From the NCBI GenBank assembly GCA_022414725.1, contig CM039463.1:29099251-29163250 (forward strand): DNA of 64,000 nucleotides, given 5' to 3'. The position numbers and the translations under genes are program-made. Below the pieces are notes generated by a model. It worked only from the letters and a program-made list of their open reading frames with translations. It was not told where the DNA came from and did not search any database. Positions 32,601 to 34,805 of this stretch are shown piece after piece. This DNA comes from Microglena sp. YARC. Taxonomy: Eukaryota; Chlorophyta; Chlorophyceae; Chlamydomonadales; Chlamydomonadaceae. Each line of letters starts with the position of its first letter. Positions within the stretch are counted from its first letter, which is position 1.

Positions 32601-34066
32601 TGCCAGGATGCTCATGTCTGCCGTCCCTCTAGATCTGAGTGCCAAGGACGGACAGCAGGCCAGTGACAAGCTGGACACAGTACCCGAGCAGCAACCATCT
32701 GACGATGTGGCGGAGATGCTTATGACCTTTGCCTATCTGGCTAATGATGGGGGGTTGGCACCAAAGTTAGGAGATGGCATGTTTGGTGGAGCCTCTTCCC
32801 CCGTTCAACCAGCATGGTTGCGCCAGGTGAGGCAAGGGAGTAGGCAAGAGGGTTGGCAGCTGAGGTGTAAGCAGCTGAAGCAAGAGGGTAGGCAGGTGAG
32901 GTAGGTGAGGCAAGAGGGTAAGCAGGTCAGGCAGCTGAGGTGTAGGCAGCCGAAGCAAGAGGGTAGGAAGGTGAGGCAGCTGAGGTGTAGGCTGCTGAAG
33001 CAAGAGGGTAGGCAGGTGAGGTGTAGGCTGCTGAGGCAAGAGCGTAGCTCAGTTCGAAGTTATCTGCAGACCAAGTTATATTTTAGTTGTCATCAGTGTC
33101 CTGATTAATACAGGATAGTATTGCTTACAAAGTTGTTTGGCTGGCCAAGTCATTCGGCAAAGTTATACGGCTGTCCAACCTGCCGTATGTTAGCTGATCG
33201 GTCAGCCGGTCAGGTATACATGTGGGTCAGCCCGAGCTCTTCTATAGTACGTAGAACATTTTCTGAAAACTAGTATGCTTTTTTAAAAGCTCTCCCAAAT
33301 TCTCGCTGACTCCGGTAATGCTCTGTTTTATACTTTGCAGGTTCTTCACCAGAGTTTCTCATCAGCCAAGCAGCTAGAGGGGATGAGCCCTCAGGGCTTG
33401 GTTGCTCTGTTGACAGCCCTATCCGAGCTAGCCTCAGTTGGAGTGCAGTTTGCATCTGCTGTCAAATCAGCTGGAATTGCATCGGATCCATCTGCACCAT
33501 CACCTAGCCTGCAGCCGCTTGTGGATGCGACGGCTACAGAGATAGGAAGGCGCTTGGTAGCTGCTGCCAGTAATGGAGCAGTGCAGCAGTCTCTCAGAGC
33601 GCCGGAGTTAGCCCAGGTAGGGATATTACCATTATTTTCTTCTTCCAACAACGCGTTGCCATTCCATCGCCATTTCGTAAAAACAGTGACCAAAAAGGCC
33701 AAACAGGACTTGCGCCACCTAGTAGAACAGACAAGTATTCACAACAGGCTCCACCCCCTTTCATTTGTGAACAAGGATTTCCCCCCCAAGCATGGGTCTC
33801 TGTTTCAGTTTCTTAAGCTTGTAAATGCGATGTGAGTATTGATTCATTCCCACTGGCTGGGGTGAAAATCCTTTCAATAAAAAACAATCCCATCTCCTCA
33901 ATCCCCCTGCCCCCCATCTTCACTGTAGGTATGCGTGAGTCTCTATCGCCTGCGATGCCGCCCATCAGACGTATGGATTAACGTGGTGGATGGCTGCATC
34001 AAGCAGTGCCCTACCAGTGAGCAGGCTCCTCCAGCAGGCTGGCTGGCAGCTTTGAAGAACATTTAG
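1..34066 (+). CDS. OPR-like helical-repeat protein, 24 exons, 5-prime end outside window
   Basis: Gene-level entry; the exons are listed separately. The gene is open at the window edge and ends at a TAG at 34064-34066. The 24 exons total about 6.7 kb (roughly 2,230 codons); all introns are GT-AG and every exon phase matches the next, which chance frames would not do. The product is mostly alpha-helical, with recurring units of about 38 residues: a helix such as DIADMLVRLDGL or AVDAAWALYTLG, then a PP-x-x-W or PP-x-x-x-L turn (QPPRAWLEQ in exon 2, TPPRTWVEG in exon 22, KPPVSMLNE in exon 15), then a second helix. This resembles octotricopeptide-repeat (OPR) proteins, which in green algae bind organelle transcripts and act in their splicing, stability or translation; that role is inferred from the family. 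Low-complexity Ser/Ala/Glu linkers separate the repeats. I see no RAP domain at the C-terminus. The targeting peptide, if any, lies upstream of the window. FASTK-like or unrelated helical repeats are the alternative. Confidence 0.75.
405..485 (+). repeat. Dispersed repeat R3, copy 1
   Basis: About 75 bp with a core reading CTTATTAYGAGGCGT, then a GGGG-CCAGCC stretch, then TTGCTTGCACTGGGG. Other copies lie at 6680-6755, 20550-20640 and, inverted, 17185-17255. Function and class are unknown; no inverted ends are visible. Confidence 0.6.
583..670 (+). mobile_element. tRNA-like SINE head, copy 1
   Basis: A tRNA-like promoter: A-box-like TGGTTTAATGG (603-613) and B-box-like GGTTCCAATCC (646-656), spaced as in a tRNA gene. 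It matches the copy at 26950. The remaining SINE body is not recognisable after about 670. Confidence 0.5.
814..899 (+). repeat. Decayed upstream copy of exon 2 start
   Basis: An acceptor (CACAG) followed by sequence nearly identical to the start of exon 2, 175 bp upstream of it. The encoded residues (QKLLVQKQHVKSVNDIAVML) still read in frame. After about 86 bp it runs into intron-like sequence (CTACACC repeats) that also precedes exon 2. It is a tandem duplication of intron end plus exon start. An alternative exon is possible but it has no convincing donor. Confidence 0.75.
989..1318 (+). CDS. OPR-like gene, exon 2
   Basis: Acceptor AG at 987-988, donor GTGTGT at 1319. Phase in 1 nt, phase out 2 nt. 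Encodes two helical units, including VNDIADMLVRLDGL and QLGVQPPRAWLEQAVTVSQS, the clearest OPR-type PP-x-x-W motif in the window. Confidence 0.8.
1363..1450 (+). repeat. Decayed downstream copies of exon 2 end
   Basis: The last 88 bp of exon 2 and its donor are repeated 132 bp downstream, with an in-frame TAG in place of a CAG. A third short fragment (GCAGGCTGCAGG) recurs near 1675-1695. The intervening sequence is GT-rich and is also tandemly expanded. Confidence 0.75.
1765..1862 (+). repeat. Dispersed repeat R1 (probable LINE tail), partial copy
   Basis: Matches the middle of the R1 family: AATTATTTTACCGAC, then GCTGAGTTTGTGCGAC, then GATCATTTAATTTTGC. Fuller copies are at 23201-23360, 55019-55192 and 63140-63312. 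Confidence 0.55.
2237..2565 (+). mobile_element. MITE-B copy with nested SINE
   Basis: Starts GGGGCATATCATATGATG after a TA and ends CTGCCGTTTCCCTA near 2565. This fits the MITE-B ends seen at 25060-25228. The interior is the family's TATCATATGATATCAT-type palindromic sequence. It is split by the SINE at about 2388-2532. Confidence 0.55.
2388..2532 (+). mobile_element. SINE copy 2, 5-prime truncated
   Basis: Begins at the B-box region (GTGCTGGGTTAGACCCTAC) and continues with the SINE body shared with 27010-27140 (CCATGGTAGCT, GTCCAGGTAAAGTAGCAG, then a CCACCAGG end). It sits inside MITE-B. Confidence 0.6.
2535..3655 (+). repeat. Ten-copy tandem array of the exon 3 acceptor
   Basis: About ten units of 108-109 bp. 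Each has the MITE-B end (ATATCATATGATATCATA, then CTGCCATTTCCCTA), then a polypyrimidine-like stretch with TACTACAG, then sequence like the first 16 bases of exon 3 (GACGCCTTTGCCCA). The acceptor of exon 3 at 3678 is the eleventh such site. Each unit is therefore a decoy 3-prime splice site. Units are nearly identical, indicating recent amplification. Confidence 0.85.
3679..3848 (+). CDS. OPR-like gene, exon 3
   Basis: Acceptor TACTACAG (3671-3678), donor GTAAGG at 3849. Phase in 1 nt, out 1 nt. Encodes a helical unit with IAMLTSGLAAIGASPKAKW, a repeat helix followed by the P-x-x-x-W turn. Confidence 0.8.
3900..4240 (+). repeat. Intronic tandem duplication, about 140 bp
   Basis: Two diverged copies of a segment with TTTTATTGCATATTCG, GAAACGCCTTGAAATTCTATG and AATCATGTTTYG, near 3915 and 4075. 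No coding sense. The rest of this intron up to 4800 is AT-rich, with TGTAATATATGTATA microsatellite-like sequence at 4440-4580. Confidence 0.65.
4830..5193 (+). repeat. Two tandem decoy copies of exon 4 start
   Basis: Copy 1 (4830-5029) and copy 2 (5047-5193) both start at an AG followed by GTTTGAT and encode residues close to exon 4 (for example STRWLELLSSAAQLVSA). Both stay open in the exon frame for 50-65 codons and end in a stop (TAA), without a clear donor. Periods to exon 4 are about 390 and 174 bp. They could be decayed duplicates or rarely used alternative exons. Confidence 0.75.
5221..5475 (+). CDS. OPR-like gene, exon 4
   Basis: Acceptor CTACCAG, donor GTATGT at 5476. Phase in 2 nt, out 1 nt. 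Encodes a helix with CKAPSARWLELLGSAAQR, an acidic DSDDDDEDSE linker, then NVKGCVLYLINSS and ALELLELYA helices. Confidence 0.8.
5616..5794 (+). mobile_element. MITE-B copy, TA flanks
   Basis: 179 bp between two TA dinucleotides (5614-5615, 5795-5796). Ends GGGACCGGCA and TTGCTGTTCCC are imperfect inverted repeats. The interior is rich in TATCATATGATATCAT palindromes. This points to Tc1/mariner-type TA targeting. Confidence 0.65.
5770..6060 (+). repeat. Tandem repeat built from MITE-B end, about 2.5 units
   Basis: Units of about 120 bp with CATCATATGATATCATATTG, then CCGTTCCCTA, then GATCAGTGACTG, ACTGCCAGTGAGGAT and TTGTGGTGATT. The MITE-B right end is the junction of each unit. Confidence 0.65.
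6113..6222 (+). repeat. Degenerate copy of exon 4 end
   Basis: GAAGGGCTATGCCTTCTACC, then CTTACCAACAG, CTTGAGGCTGA and GAGTTGGAGTTGGAG align to exon 4 bases 5378-5475, but with stops and a changed donor. It lies 740 bp downstream of the exon, beyond MITE-B. Confidence 0.6.
6226..6305 (+). repeat. Dispersed repeat R2, copy 1
   Basis: About 80 bp with GGAATTTCACCCCAGGAGG, GGTCTCC, ACACTAACCAGC and GAGAATTTAGTTTG. Other copies are at 25874-25955 and, inverted, at 53015-53118 and 40968-41335. Part of the family (GGTGAAAATCCTTTCAA) recurs at 33850-33875. Confidence 0.55.
6680..7240 (+). repeat. R3 copy followed by array of exon 5 junction copies
   Basis: R3 occupies 6680-6755. Then come repeated pieces of the exon 5 acceptor region: full copies with TTGCAGGTTCTGGTGTGCTT (about 6770) and TTGCAGGTTCTAGTGTGCTT (about 7065), and six or so short 36-38-bp units (TTCATATTGCCGCTCAACTC, then AGCTTGCACACTACTG). 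The true acceptor is at 7239-7240. Confidence 0.75.
7241..7350 (+). CDS. OPR-like gene, exon 5
   Basis: Acceptor TATTGCAG, donor GTGGGT at 7351. Phase in 2 nt, out 0. Encodes TQLADLAGVILGLGATPGS, then TFVNQYAK: a clean repeat unit with the glycine-x-proline turn. Confidence 0.8.
7395..7560 (+). repeat. TACAGTATAG-type repeat and copy of exon 5 end
   Basis: Degenerate tandem repeat of about 30 bp built from GTACAGTATAGTGTAGTGCTG (7400-7500). Then CACCCAC microsatellite, then AATATGCCAAGGTGGGTGCT (7525-7544), which repeats the exon 5 donor junction 185 bp downstream. Confidence 0.65.
7778..7980 (+). mobile_element. MITE-A copy 1
   Basis: About 200 bp with imperfect terminal inverted repeats: GAGCTACTCATGGCAGCTTC near the left end against GAAGCTGCTATGTGTAGCTC at the right. 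The interior (CAGCCAGCCACTT, GTTGCATTGGAGTGACTGCC) matches the copies at 26515 and 31498. Non-autonomous; the transposase class is unknown. Confidence 0.7.
8184..8315 (+). CDS. OPR-like gene, exon 6
   Basis: Acceptor CCTCAG, donor GTACGT at 8316. Phase 0 in and out (44 codons). Encodes KPAQVFLTFKALNSWGYSF, then SPQLLNRYVIYMTAPQ. The intron before it ends in CACCCT-rich sequence, with a possible decayed acceptor copy near 8060. Confidence 0.8.
8340..8760 (+). repeat. Degenerate AATGCCTGCAATG repeat
   Basis: Short AATGC-based repeats (8340-8510) grade into units of 60-65 bp with TTGTTGAGATATA and TTGCTTAATGCAATGC (8520-8770). No coding sense; the overlapping open frames are artefacts. Confidence 0.6.
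8838..8918 (-). repeat. Inverted copy of part of exon 19
   Basis: Read on the minus strand this segment gives SASLYHALSLWLMCNFLPYN, which matches exon 19 residues SASLYHALNLWLMCDCLPYD (about 30020-30090). The nucleotide match is roughly 85 percent over 80 bp. It lies antisense in the intron between exons 6 and 7, 21 kb upstream of its source. Confidence 0.75.
8930..9200 (+). repeat. 77-bp tandem repeat before exon 7
   Basis: About four units with GTGATCAAACCTATGATGCC, CTGGCCAACCTGTGGCC and AGCCAAGCCAAGC. The last unit merges with the intron sequence preceding the exon 7 acceptor, and the first begins beside the inverted exon 19 fragment. Confidence 0.75.
9231..9359 (+). CDS. OPR-like gene, exon 7
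   Basis: Acceptor GCCTGCAG, donor GTGTGT at 9360. Phase 0 in and out (43 codons). Encodes MKIGDAIQLLSCLGAIPKD, then VETLQDIIMDLGVGK: a complete repeat unit. Confidence 0.8.
9666..16990 (+). repeat. 68-bp satellite array, about 108 copies
   Basis: Units of 67-69 bp carrying ATAACACCTGTCACGTCACT, CCAATCATTAAACCTAGTAT and CCACTGTTATGTATGTAGG. Divergence is mostly single-base gains or losses in short runs, typical of long-read consensus error. Two main variants occur at the AGCCCACTG / AGGCCACTG position; the AGGCC form dominates the last kilobase (about 15980-16900). An irregular patch at 11540-11700 breaks the register. ACGTCA, a CRE-like core, is present in each unit. The array lies entirely in the intron between exons 7 and 8. 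Confidence 0.95.
17036..17152 (-). repeat. R1 (probable LINE tail), inverted copy
   Basis: Carries AATCAGTGCTTGTTTTCGCT and TTGGCTACCCCTGCACTGTT, and ends in CATGCATACACACAC. This is the R1 family with its simple-repeat tail. Confidence 0.6.
17185..17255 (-). repeat. R3, inverted copy
   Basis: Reverse complement of the R3 core (CCCCAGTGTAAGCAAACTGG, then CACACCTCGTAATAAGGCG). Confidence 0.6.
17372..17610 (+). repeat. Decoy copy of exon 8 start plus 18-bp minisatellite
   Basis: 17372-17416 repeats the first 45 bases of exon 8 with its acceptor (AAATGCAG), 292 bp upstream of the real one. It then passes into TTTGGCTACGCCTGACCTGT (R1-tail-like) and about six 18-bp units of ACCTGTAACAAACATTTG (17446-17570). 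Confidence 0.75.
17664..17855 (+). CDS. OPR-like gene, exon 8
   Basis: Acceptor ACATGCAG, donor GTAAGT at 17856. Phase 0 in and out (64 codons). Encodes SPDQVDTLLEALAALQAP, LTMLEALNQELKGQLN and ASIAGHLSSLKAK. Confidence 0.85.
17970..18060 (+). repeat. Downstream copy of exon 8 end
   Basis: GCGTCTATCGCTGGCCACCT and TCTCTCAAGGCAAAGGTAAG recur with an intact donor at 18038, 182 bp after the true one. Reading into it from exon 8 meets a TAG at once, so it is probably unused. Confidence 0.75.
18263..18540 (+). repeat. Two decoy copies of exon 9 start
   Basis: Copies begin at 18263 (acceptor mutated to CAA) and 18447 (CAG intact, but an in-frame TGA after GACCCCGCC). Both are about 60 bp, spaced 184 bp from each other and from exon 9. 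They are followed by C-rich runs. Confidence 0.8.
18631..19050 (+). CDS. OPR-like gene, exon 9
   Basis: Acceptor CCATGCAG, donor GTAAGG at 19051. Phase 0 in and out (140 codons). A helix IDPALLESYLTLLGEA, a Ser/Ala/Pro-rich linker, then SVFRALGLLDQKPRPGVLS, MWTLIHACEDGN and DGLKLLATAAELRL repeat helices. Confidence 0.85.
19168..19260 (+). repeat. Downstream copy of exon 9 end
   Basis: GAGAGCTACACTTACAAGCA followed by TGCAGGTAAGGCAT repeats the exon 9 donor junction 153 bp downstream. The donor-proximal intron is repeated as well. Confidence 0.75.
19373..19444 (+). repeat. In-frame duplicate of exon 10 start (possible cassette exon)
   Basis: 72 bp bounded by TCGTAG and a GTGAAA donor-like site, phase 0, open throughout (TLSIEELASIALSLSRLGNE). 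It is 145 bp upstream of the matching start of exon 10. Inclusion would add 24 residues and half a repeat unit without a frameshift. Confidence 0.55.
19518..20111 (+). CDS. OPR-like gene, exon 10
   Basis: Acceptor TCGTAG, donor GTATGT at 20112. Phase 0 in and out (198 codons), the longest exon. Units include MDELASIAMSLSRLVNEV, then APSAWLAAYLEQV; a Ser/Ala/Gly-rich linker; MDVAAMADVCEAMSSSGN, then PAPSMMALMADV; and AGRFACGLVACGCVPSHRW. A GTGAGA inside (19589) aligns with the end of the upstream 72-bp duplicate. Confidence 0.85.
20098..20460 (+). repeat. About 85-bp tandem repeat from exon 10 donor
   Basis: Four units beginning at a donor-like AGGTRTGTTTG and containing GACCCTTTAGCCTAGTTGGC, TACCCCTGGACTATATCATA and CAYGCAG. 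The middle is close to the R1 tail (GCCTATTTGGCTACCCCTGG), so the array appears to have amplified an inserted R1 end. Confidence 0.75.
20550..20760 (+). repeat. R3 copy and local duplication
   Basis: R3 at 20550-20640 (GAGGCGTGGAGTTCAGGGGG, then CATGCACTGGGGCCAA). It is followed by two or three copies of GGGGCCAACCACCAAAT plus TATAAGATTATAGAGCC. Pyrimidine-rich sequence then leads to exon 11. Confidence 0.6.
21037..21313 (+). CDS. OPR-like gene, exon 11
   Basis: Acceptor TTCCACAG, donor GTGGGT at 21314. Phase in 0, out 1 nt. Encodes HVLSDLAWSVAKLCTSRSEN, then DSQWLMNIATKATRR, then FTIVDMARMLWALAAMEKS: classic OPR-like A and B helices. Confidence 0.85.
21395..21650 (+). repeat. Two downstream copies of exon 11 end
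   Basis: Two copies of the final 95 bp of exon 11 (GCACATGCTGTGGGCATTGG, then AAGAAACTGGTTAACATCTT). In both, the donor GT has become GC (GCAGGCGAGT). The period is about 150-180 bp. If spliced, they would be GC-AG introns. Confidence 0.75.
21700..21990 (+). repeat. ACCACCAACACC-rich tract with decoy exon 12 acceptor
   Basis: Dense CCACCA repeats. TGTGTCTCAGGAAAATCTGC at about 21828-21847 copies the exon 12 acceptor and first bases, 158 bp upstream of the real one. Confidence 0.7.
21996..22123 (+). CDS. OPR-like gene, exon 12
   Basis: Acceptor GTCTCAG, donor GTGAGT at 22124. Phase in 2 nt, out 0. Encodes GMDIVWALAWMQSSPTIKW, then LNQWGSWVH. Confidence 0.8.
22140..22690 (+). repeat. Intron with short degenerate repeats
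   Basis: TTTGAATGATGTTGTTTGAT-type units (22140-22290) and AGCAGGTTATAAGCATATAT-type units (22555-22670). Nothing else is recognisable between. Confidence 0.5.
22735..22855 (+). repeat. Decayed copy of exon 13 start
   Basis: CACTGGGTGTCCACCACCCC, then GATGGCTCCTCAGCCAT, match exon 13. The acceptor is lost (GCACAACC) and the frame ends in TAA after GAGGCCCTC. It lies about 175 bp upstream. Confidence 0.75.
22912..23163 (+). CDS. OPR-like gene, exon 13
   Basis: Acceptor TTATGCAG, donor GTATGT at 23164. Phase 0 in and out (84 codons). Encodes PQSFSRCVWALGVHHPDGS, then SYLVEALTGRLEQLVEAG, and a Pro-rich linker. Confidence 0.85.
23201..23360 (+). repeat. R1 (probable LINE tail), near-complete copy
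   Basis: Preceded by a TATG microsatellite (23164-23200), then TTACAGTCCAGGGGTAGGCC, AATAGGCTCAAGGGAATTAG, CTACCGACTGGGGCCCTGAG and GTGATCATTTAATTTTACAG. Read on the minus strand it ends in CATA repeats, as expected for a target-primed 3-prime end. Confidence 0.65.
23657..23978 (+). CDS. OPR-like gene, exon 14
   Basis: Acceptor ATGTCAG, donor GTAAGG at 23979. Phase in 0, out 1 nt. Encodes ARLSSLLITALPEVTLQ, ASVVDAMWALAVIKTR and HWVEAAVKCLALAIPR. Confidence 0.85.
24349..24483 (-). mobile_element. MITE-B, inverted copy
   Basis: On the minus strand it begins GGAACCGGCATATCATATGA after TA and contains GTTGACC and the TATCATACTC-type interior. Its end lies only ten bases before the exon 15 acceptor, so it supplies part of that polypyrimidine region. 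Confidence 0.6.
24493..25030 (+). CDS. OPR-like gene, exon 15
   Basis: Acceptor AATTGCAG, donor GTTGGT at 25031 (weaker). Phase in 2 nt, out 2 nt. Encodes DLARCAWSLATLGFQPEPAF, then LDAMTHALVSQV; an acidic/Ala-rich linker; then DAVDAAWALYTLGSKPPVSM, then LNELCAQLLKR. Confidence 0.85.
25060..25228 (+). mobile_element. MITE-B, best-preserved copy
   Basis: 169 bp flanked by TA on both sides. Ends GGGAACGGCAA and TTGCCGACCCC are inverted repeats. The interior has repeated ATGATATCATATGATATCAT blocks that could fold on themselves. No coding capacity. It sits 30 bp inside the intron after exon 15. Confidence 0.75.
25280..25380 (+). repeat. Downstream copy of exon 15 end
   Basis: GGGCTCTGTACACCCTCAGG, then GAGCTCTGTGCTCAGCTGGT, then a GTGGTGCAG donor region, match exon 15 from 24958. 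There is an in-frame TGA. Confidence 0.75.
25597..25767 (+). CDS. OPR-like gene, exon 16
   Basis: Acceptor CTTGCAG, donor GTAAGT at 25768. Phase in 1 nt, out 2 nt. Encodes PSQQLARLMVTLAISNYEMP, FAKALQRSITPVLG and AELADLVWACAK. Confidence 0.85.
25815..25955 (+). repeat. Copy of exon 16 end, then R2 copy
   Basis: TTGGCATATCTAGTATGGGC, then TTGTGCCAAGGAAGTGCAGC (25823-25865), repeat the exon 16 donor junction with GT changed to GG. R2 follows (25874-25955: GGAATTTCACCTCAGGAGG, then AGCGACACCGAGGATTCAG). Confidence 0.7.
26340..26502 (+). CDS. OPR-like gene, exon 17
   Basis: Acceptor CCCACAG, donor GTAAGT at 26503. Phase in 1 nt, out 0. Encodes FGTTAFKRLSSSMAVLNASQ, then QISKTVLASASTQMKPGMA, then LEAYAKQ. 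It joins in phase to exon 18. Confidence 0.8.
26515..26894 (+). mobile_element. MITE-A copy 2 with nested SINE-like insert
   Basis: Outer ends CACAGTTTCTTTTTGGGGGC and GCCCCAAAAAGGAAGTTTGG are inverted repeats. The interior matches MITE-A (AGCCAGCCACTGGGTTAAGC, then GACTGTCATATCAGC). About 175 bp in the middle (26606-26783) is related to the SINE body (GCCATGGTGACTTTCTCCAG, then CCATACCCCTCCAG). Confidence 0.65.
26950..27140 (+). mobile_element. tRNA-derived SINE, best copy
   Basis: The head has a perfect D-arm-like GCTCAATGGTAGAGC, an A box TGGCTCAATGG (26965-26975) and a B box region GGAATTCGAATCC (27002-27014). The body has GTCGCTGTCAACCGCCATGG and GTCCAGGTAAAGTAGCAG, ending near CACCCCACCAGG. 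The acceptor stem does not pair, so it is not a functional tRNA gene. Confidence 0.6.
27150..27890 (+). other. Intron 17, no exon supported
   Basis: Contains GTGCTATGTGCTACTTCC-like short repeats (27270-27360 and 27470-27490), a MITE-A end fragment near 27655-27690 and pyrimidine-rich CCCTCCTCCCTACTGCCC repeats before exon 18. An open frame at 27522-27737 fails the phase test. Confidence 0.5.
27895..28322 (+). CDS. OPR-like gene, exon 18
   Basis: Acceptor ACTGCAG, donor GTGCGA at 28323. Phase in 0, out 2 nt. Encodes SLLDMSQILTGFAAMNYRP, then SASFVNSVEAASLNLLKQ; a linker; then PSPQWMSAWSSN and SVQETLGLISVLAKPQF. Confidence 0.85.
28323..29000 (+). repeat. 76-bp tandem array at exon 18 donor, built from MITE-A end
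   Basis: Nine units, each starting AAGGTCCGATAC (donor-like, resembling the true AAGGTGCGATAC) and containing CTATGCGTAGCAGCTTCTAG plus GCAGCTCC. That stretch is the reverse complement of the MITE-A right end. A MITE-A end thus appears to have inserted beside the donor and been amplified with it. A further donor-like AAGGTGCGATACC occurs near 29067. Confidence 0.8.
29210..29605 (+). repeat. Three decayed copies of exon 19 start and CT microsatellite
   Basis: Near 29230 (GGTAAGCGATCACCGTGCTG, then TCCCGAGTCCGGCAG), near 29397 (GGTGGGCTGTCACCATGCTA) and near 29510 (TACAGGTTGGCCATCACCTT) lie copies of the exon 19 junction. A CT-type microsatellite occupies about 29527-29602. Confidence 0.75.
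29651..30119 (+). CDS. OPR-like gene, exon 19
   Basis: Acceptor CTTACAG, donor GTAAGT at 30120. Phase in 1 nt, out 0. Encodes LDAQQVMDILQLSALWCEVG, ARISVKLAALSVRDCIAALR and SASASLYHALNLWLMCDCLP. The last part is the source, or the relative, of the inverted copy at 8838-8918. Confidence 0.85.
30440..30640 (+). repeat. Decayed copies of exon 20 start
   Basis: 30564-30635 copies exon 20 (GTCATTCTATAGCAGCACTT, then GGAGGCTTCCTACTTGGCAT), with an in-frame TAG, 108 bp upstream. A shorter trace (GTGGCATCCTACACACCACC) is near 30456. Confidence 0.75.
30672..30872 (+). CDS. OPR-like gene, exon 20
   Basis: Acceptor CCTGTAG, donor GTAAGG at 30873. Phase 0 in and out (67 codons). Encodes QQHFVEDKLEASYLASIAQD, then SSSWLDAISLAFVQRLP. 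Confidence 0.8.
31300..31476 (+). CDS. OPR-like gene, exon 21
   Basis: Acceptor GTGTTAG, donor GTACGG at 31477. Phase 0 in and out (59 codons). Encodes EMSTFLQALKCVRVFVSKN, then ADSMLIDAILATTQMKEWT. The preceding intron is TTCC/TTGC-rich. Confidence 0.8.
31498..31703 (+). mobile_element. MITE-A copy 3
   Basis: 206 bp from CACCATTGTTTC to GGAAACTGTG, flanked by ACCAT on both sides (31493-31497 and 31704-31708), a possible 5-bp target duplication. Subterminal CGCATGGCAGCTTCC and GAAGCTGCTACGTG are inverted. Confidence 0.7.
31985..32345 (+). repeat. CCCCTAAC-type minisatellite
   Basis: Irregular repeats of AACAACCCCTAACTACCCCT. It resembles telomeric C-strand repeats only loosely (CCCTAA units interrupted by CAACAA), so it is better seen as a minisatellite than a former telomere. 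Confidence 0.7.
32380..32826 (+). CDS. OPR-like gene, exon 22
   Basis: Acceptor ACGGCAG, donor GTGAGG at 32827. Phase 0 in and out (149 codons). Three repeat units: DISNVMYGLASTRVTPPRTW; SVANQIGYALRDWRFKPVP; and DDVAEMLMTFAYLANDGG, then PAWLRQ. Confidence 0.85.
32827..33050 (+). repeat. Tandem repeat at exon 22 donor
   Basis: Units of 20-45 bp with GAAGCAAGAGGGTAGGCAGG and GTGAGGCAGCTGAGGTGTAG. They start at the donor GTGAGGCAAG itself, so each unit carries a donor-like site. Confidence 0.75.
33341..33616 (+). CDS. OPR-like gene, exon 23
   Basis: Acceptor CTTTGCAG, donor GTAGGG at 33617. Phase 0 in and out (92 codons). Encodes MSPQGLVALLTALSELASVG, then TEIGRRLVAAASNGAVQQSL. Confidence 0.8.
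33929..34066 (+). CDS. OPR-like gene, terminal exon 24 (tentative)
   Basis: Acceptor ACTGTAG, phase 0, 45 codons to TAG. Encodes CVSLYRLRCRPSDVWINVVD, then PPAGWLAALKNI: a last P-P-x-x-W unit. The stop context (ATTTAGGTCAAAG) recurs as ATTTAGGTCAGAG about 60 bp on. The end could lie elsewhere if 34064 is skipped by splicing. No strong polyadenylation signal is near; the first TGTAA I see is at 34790, inside an R1 copy. Confidence 0.6.
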   Translation, partial: VCVSLYRLRCRPSDVWINVVDGCIKQCPTSEQAPPAGWLAALKNI

Positions 34067-34436
34067 GTCAAAGCCGGTTTGGAAACGAATACGAGGGGGT
34101 TAGGGTAAGGGTAGGAATATTTAGGTCAGAGCTAGTTTGGAAACGAATAGACATCATAGCAATGATGATAGGGATGGTTACATTATGCTGGTGCCCTACT
34201 AGACTCCAAATGTGCCGACAGCTCGACCAGGTCAGTGATCGCATCGCGTGGCCGCTCCATTAGGCCAGGTTTGGGATAGCAGTTTGAACTATCTTGACAG
34301 CTACATATCCACTTGTATGTTTTTGCACTGGCAGTACACTTGTTACAGTGGCAATAGCATGACAGTTACGGATTCAAGACTCCAATTTACTTTATAATGA
34401 TTTATTTTTATGTCCCAGTGAATGGATGTATGTTTA

Positions 34437-34612
34437 GGGAACGGCAACTAATATTAGTGTTTGGAAAATTAATATTAACTAATATCATTACAGTGTCACA
34501 ATAATATTAGTTTTTCAAAAAAAATCAAAATTCTGGTGAGACAGCTCGTCCGACTAATCTTATATCATATAATATTATTTATTCACTAATATTATATAAG
34601 CTAGCCGACCCC
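34437..34612 (+). mobile_element. MITE-B copy with AATATTAG interior
   Basis: 176 bp flanked by TA on both sides. Ends GGGAACGGCAA and AGCCGACCCC are inverted. The interior is made of TAATATTAGT blocks rather than ATATCATATG blocks, so the family keeps its ends while the palindromic core changes. Confidence 0.65.
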
Positions 34613-34675
34613 TATGTATATTCGGTAGGCTGCTTAAACTTGGTAGCATACATATATACTGCACAGCACGAACTC

Positions 34676-34805
34676 CGGTCCCCCGTCGTTTACAATTTGT
34701 CGGGGTTCAGTTCACCAGTGCTTGTTTTTCTATACCGCCTTTCATGTTTGTACGGTTGGGCAAGTCCGTTAGGCCAACCCTACCTTGACTGTAAAAATAC
34801 ATACA
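34676..34805 (-). repeat. R1 (probable LINE tail), inverted copy
   Basis: Contains CACGAACTCCGGTCCCCCGT, GTTCAGTTCACCAGTGCTTG and GGGCAAGTCCGTTAGGCCAA, and ends CTGTAAAAATACATACATAG, the family's simple tail. Confidence 0.6.
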
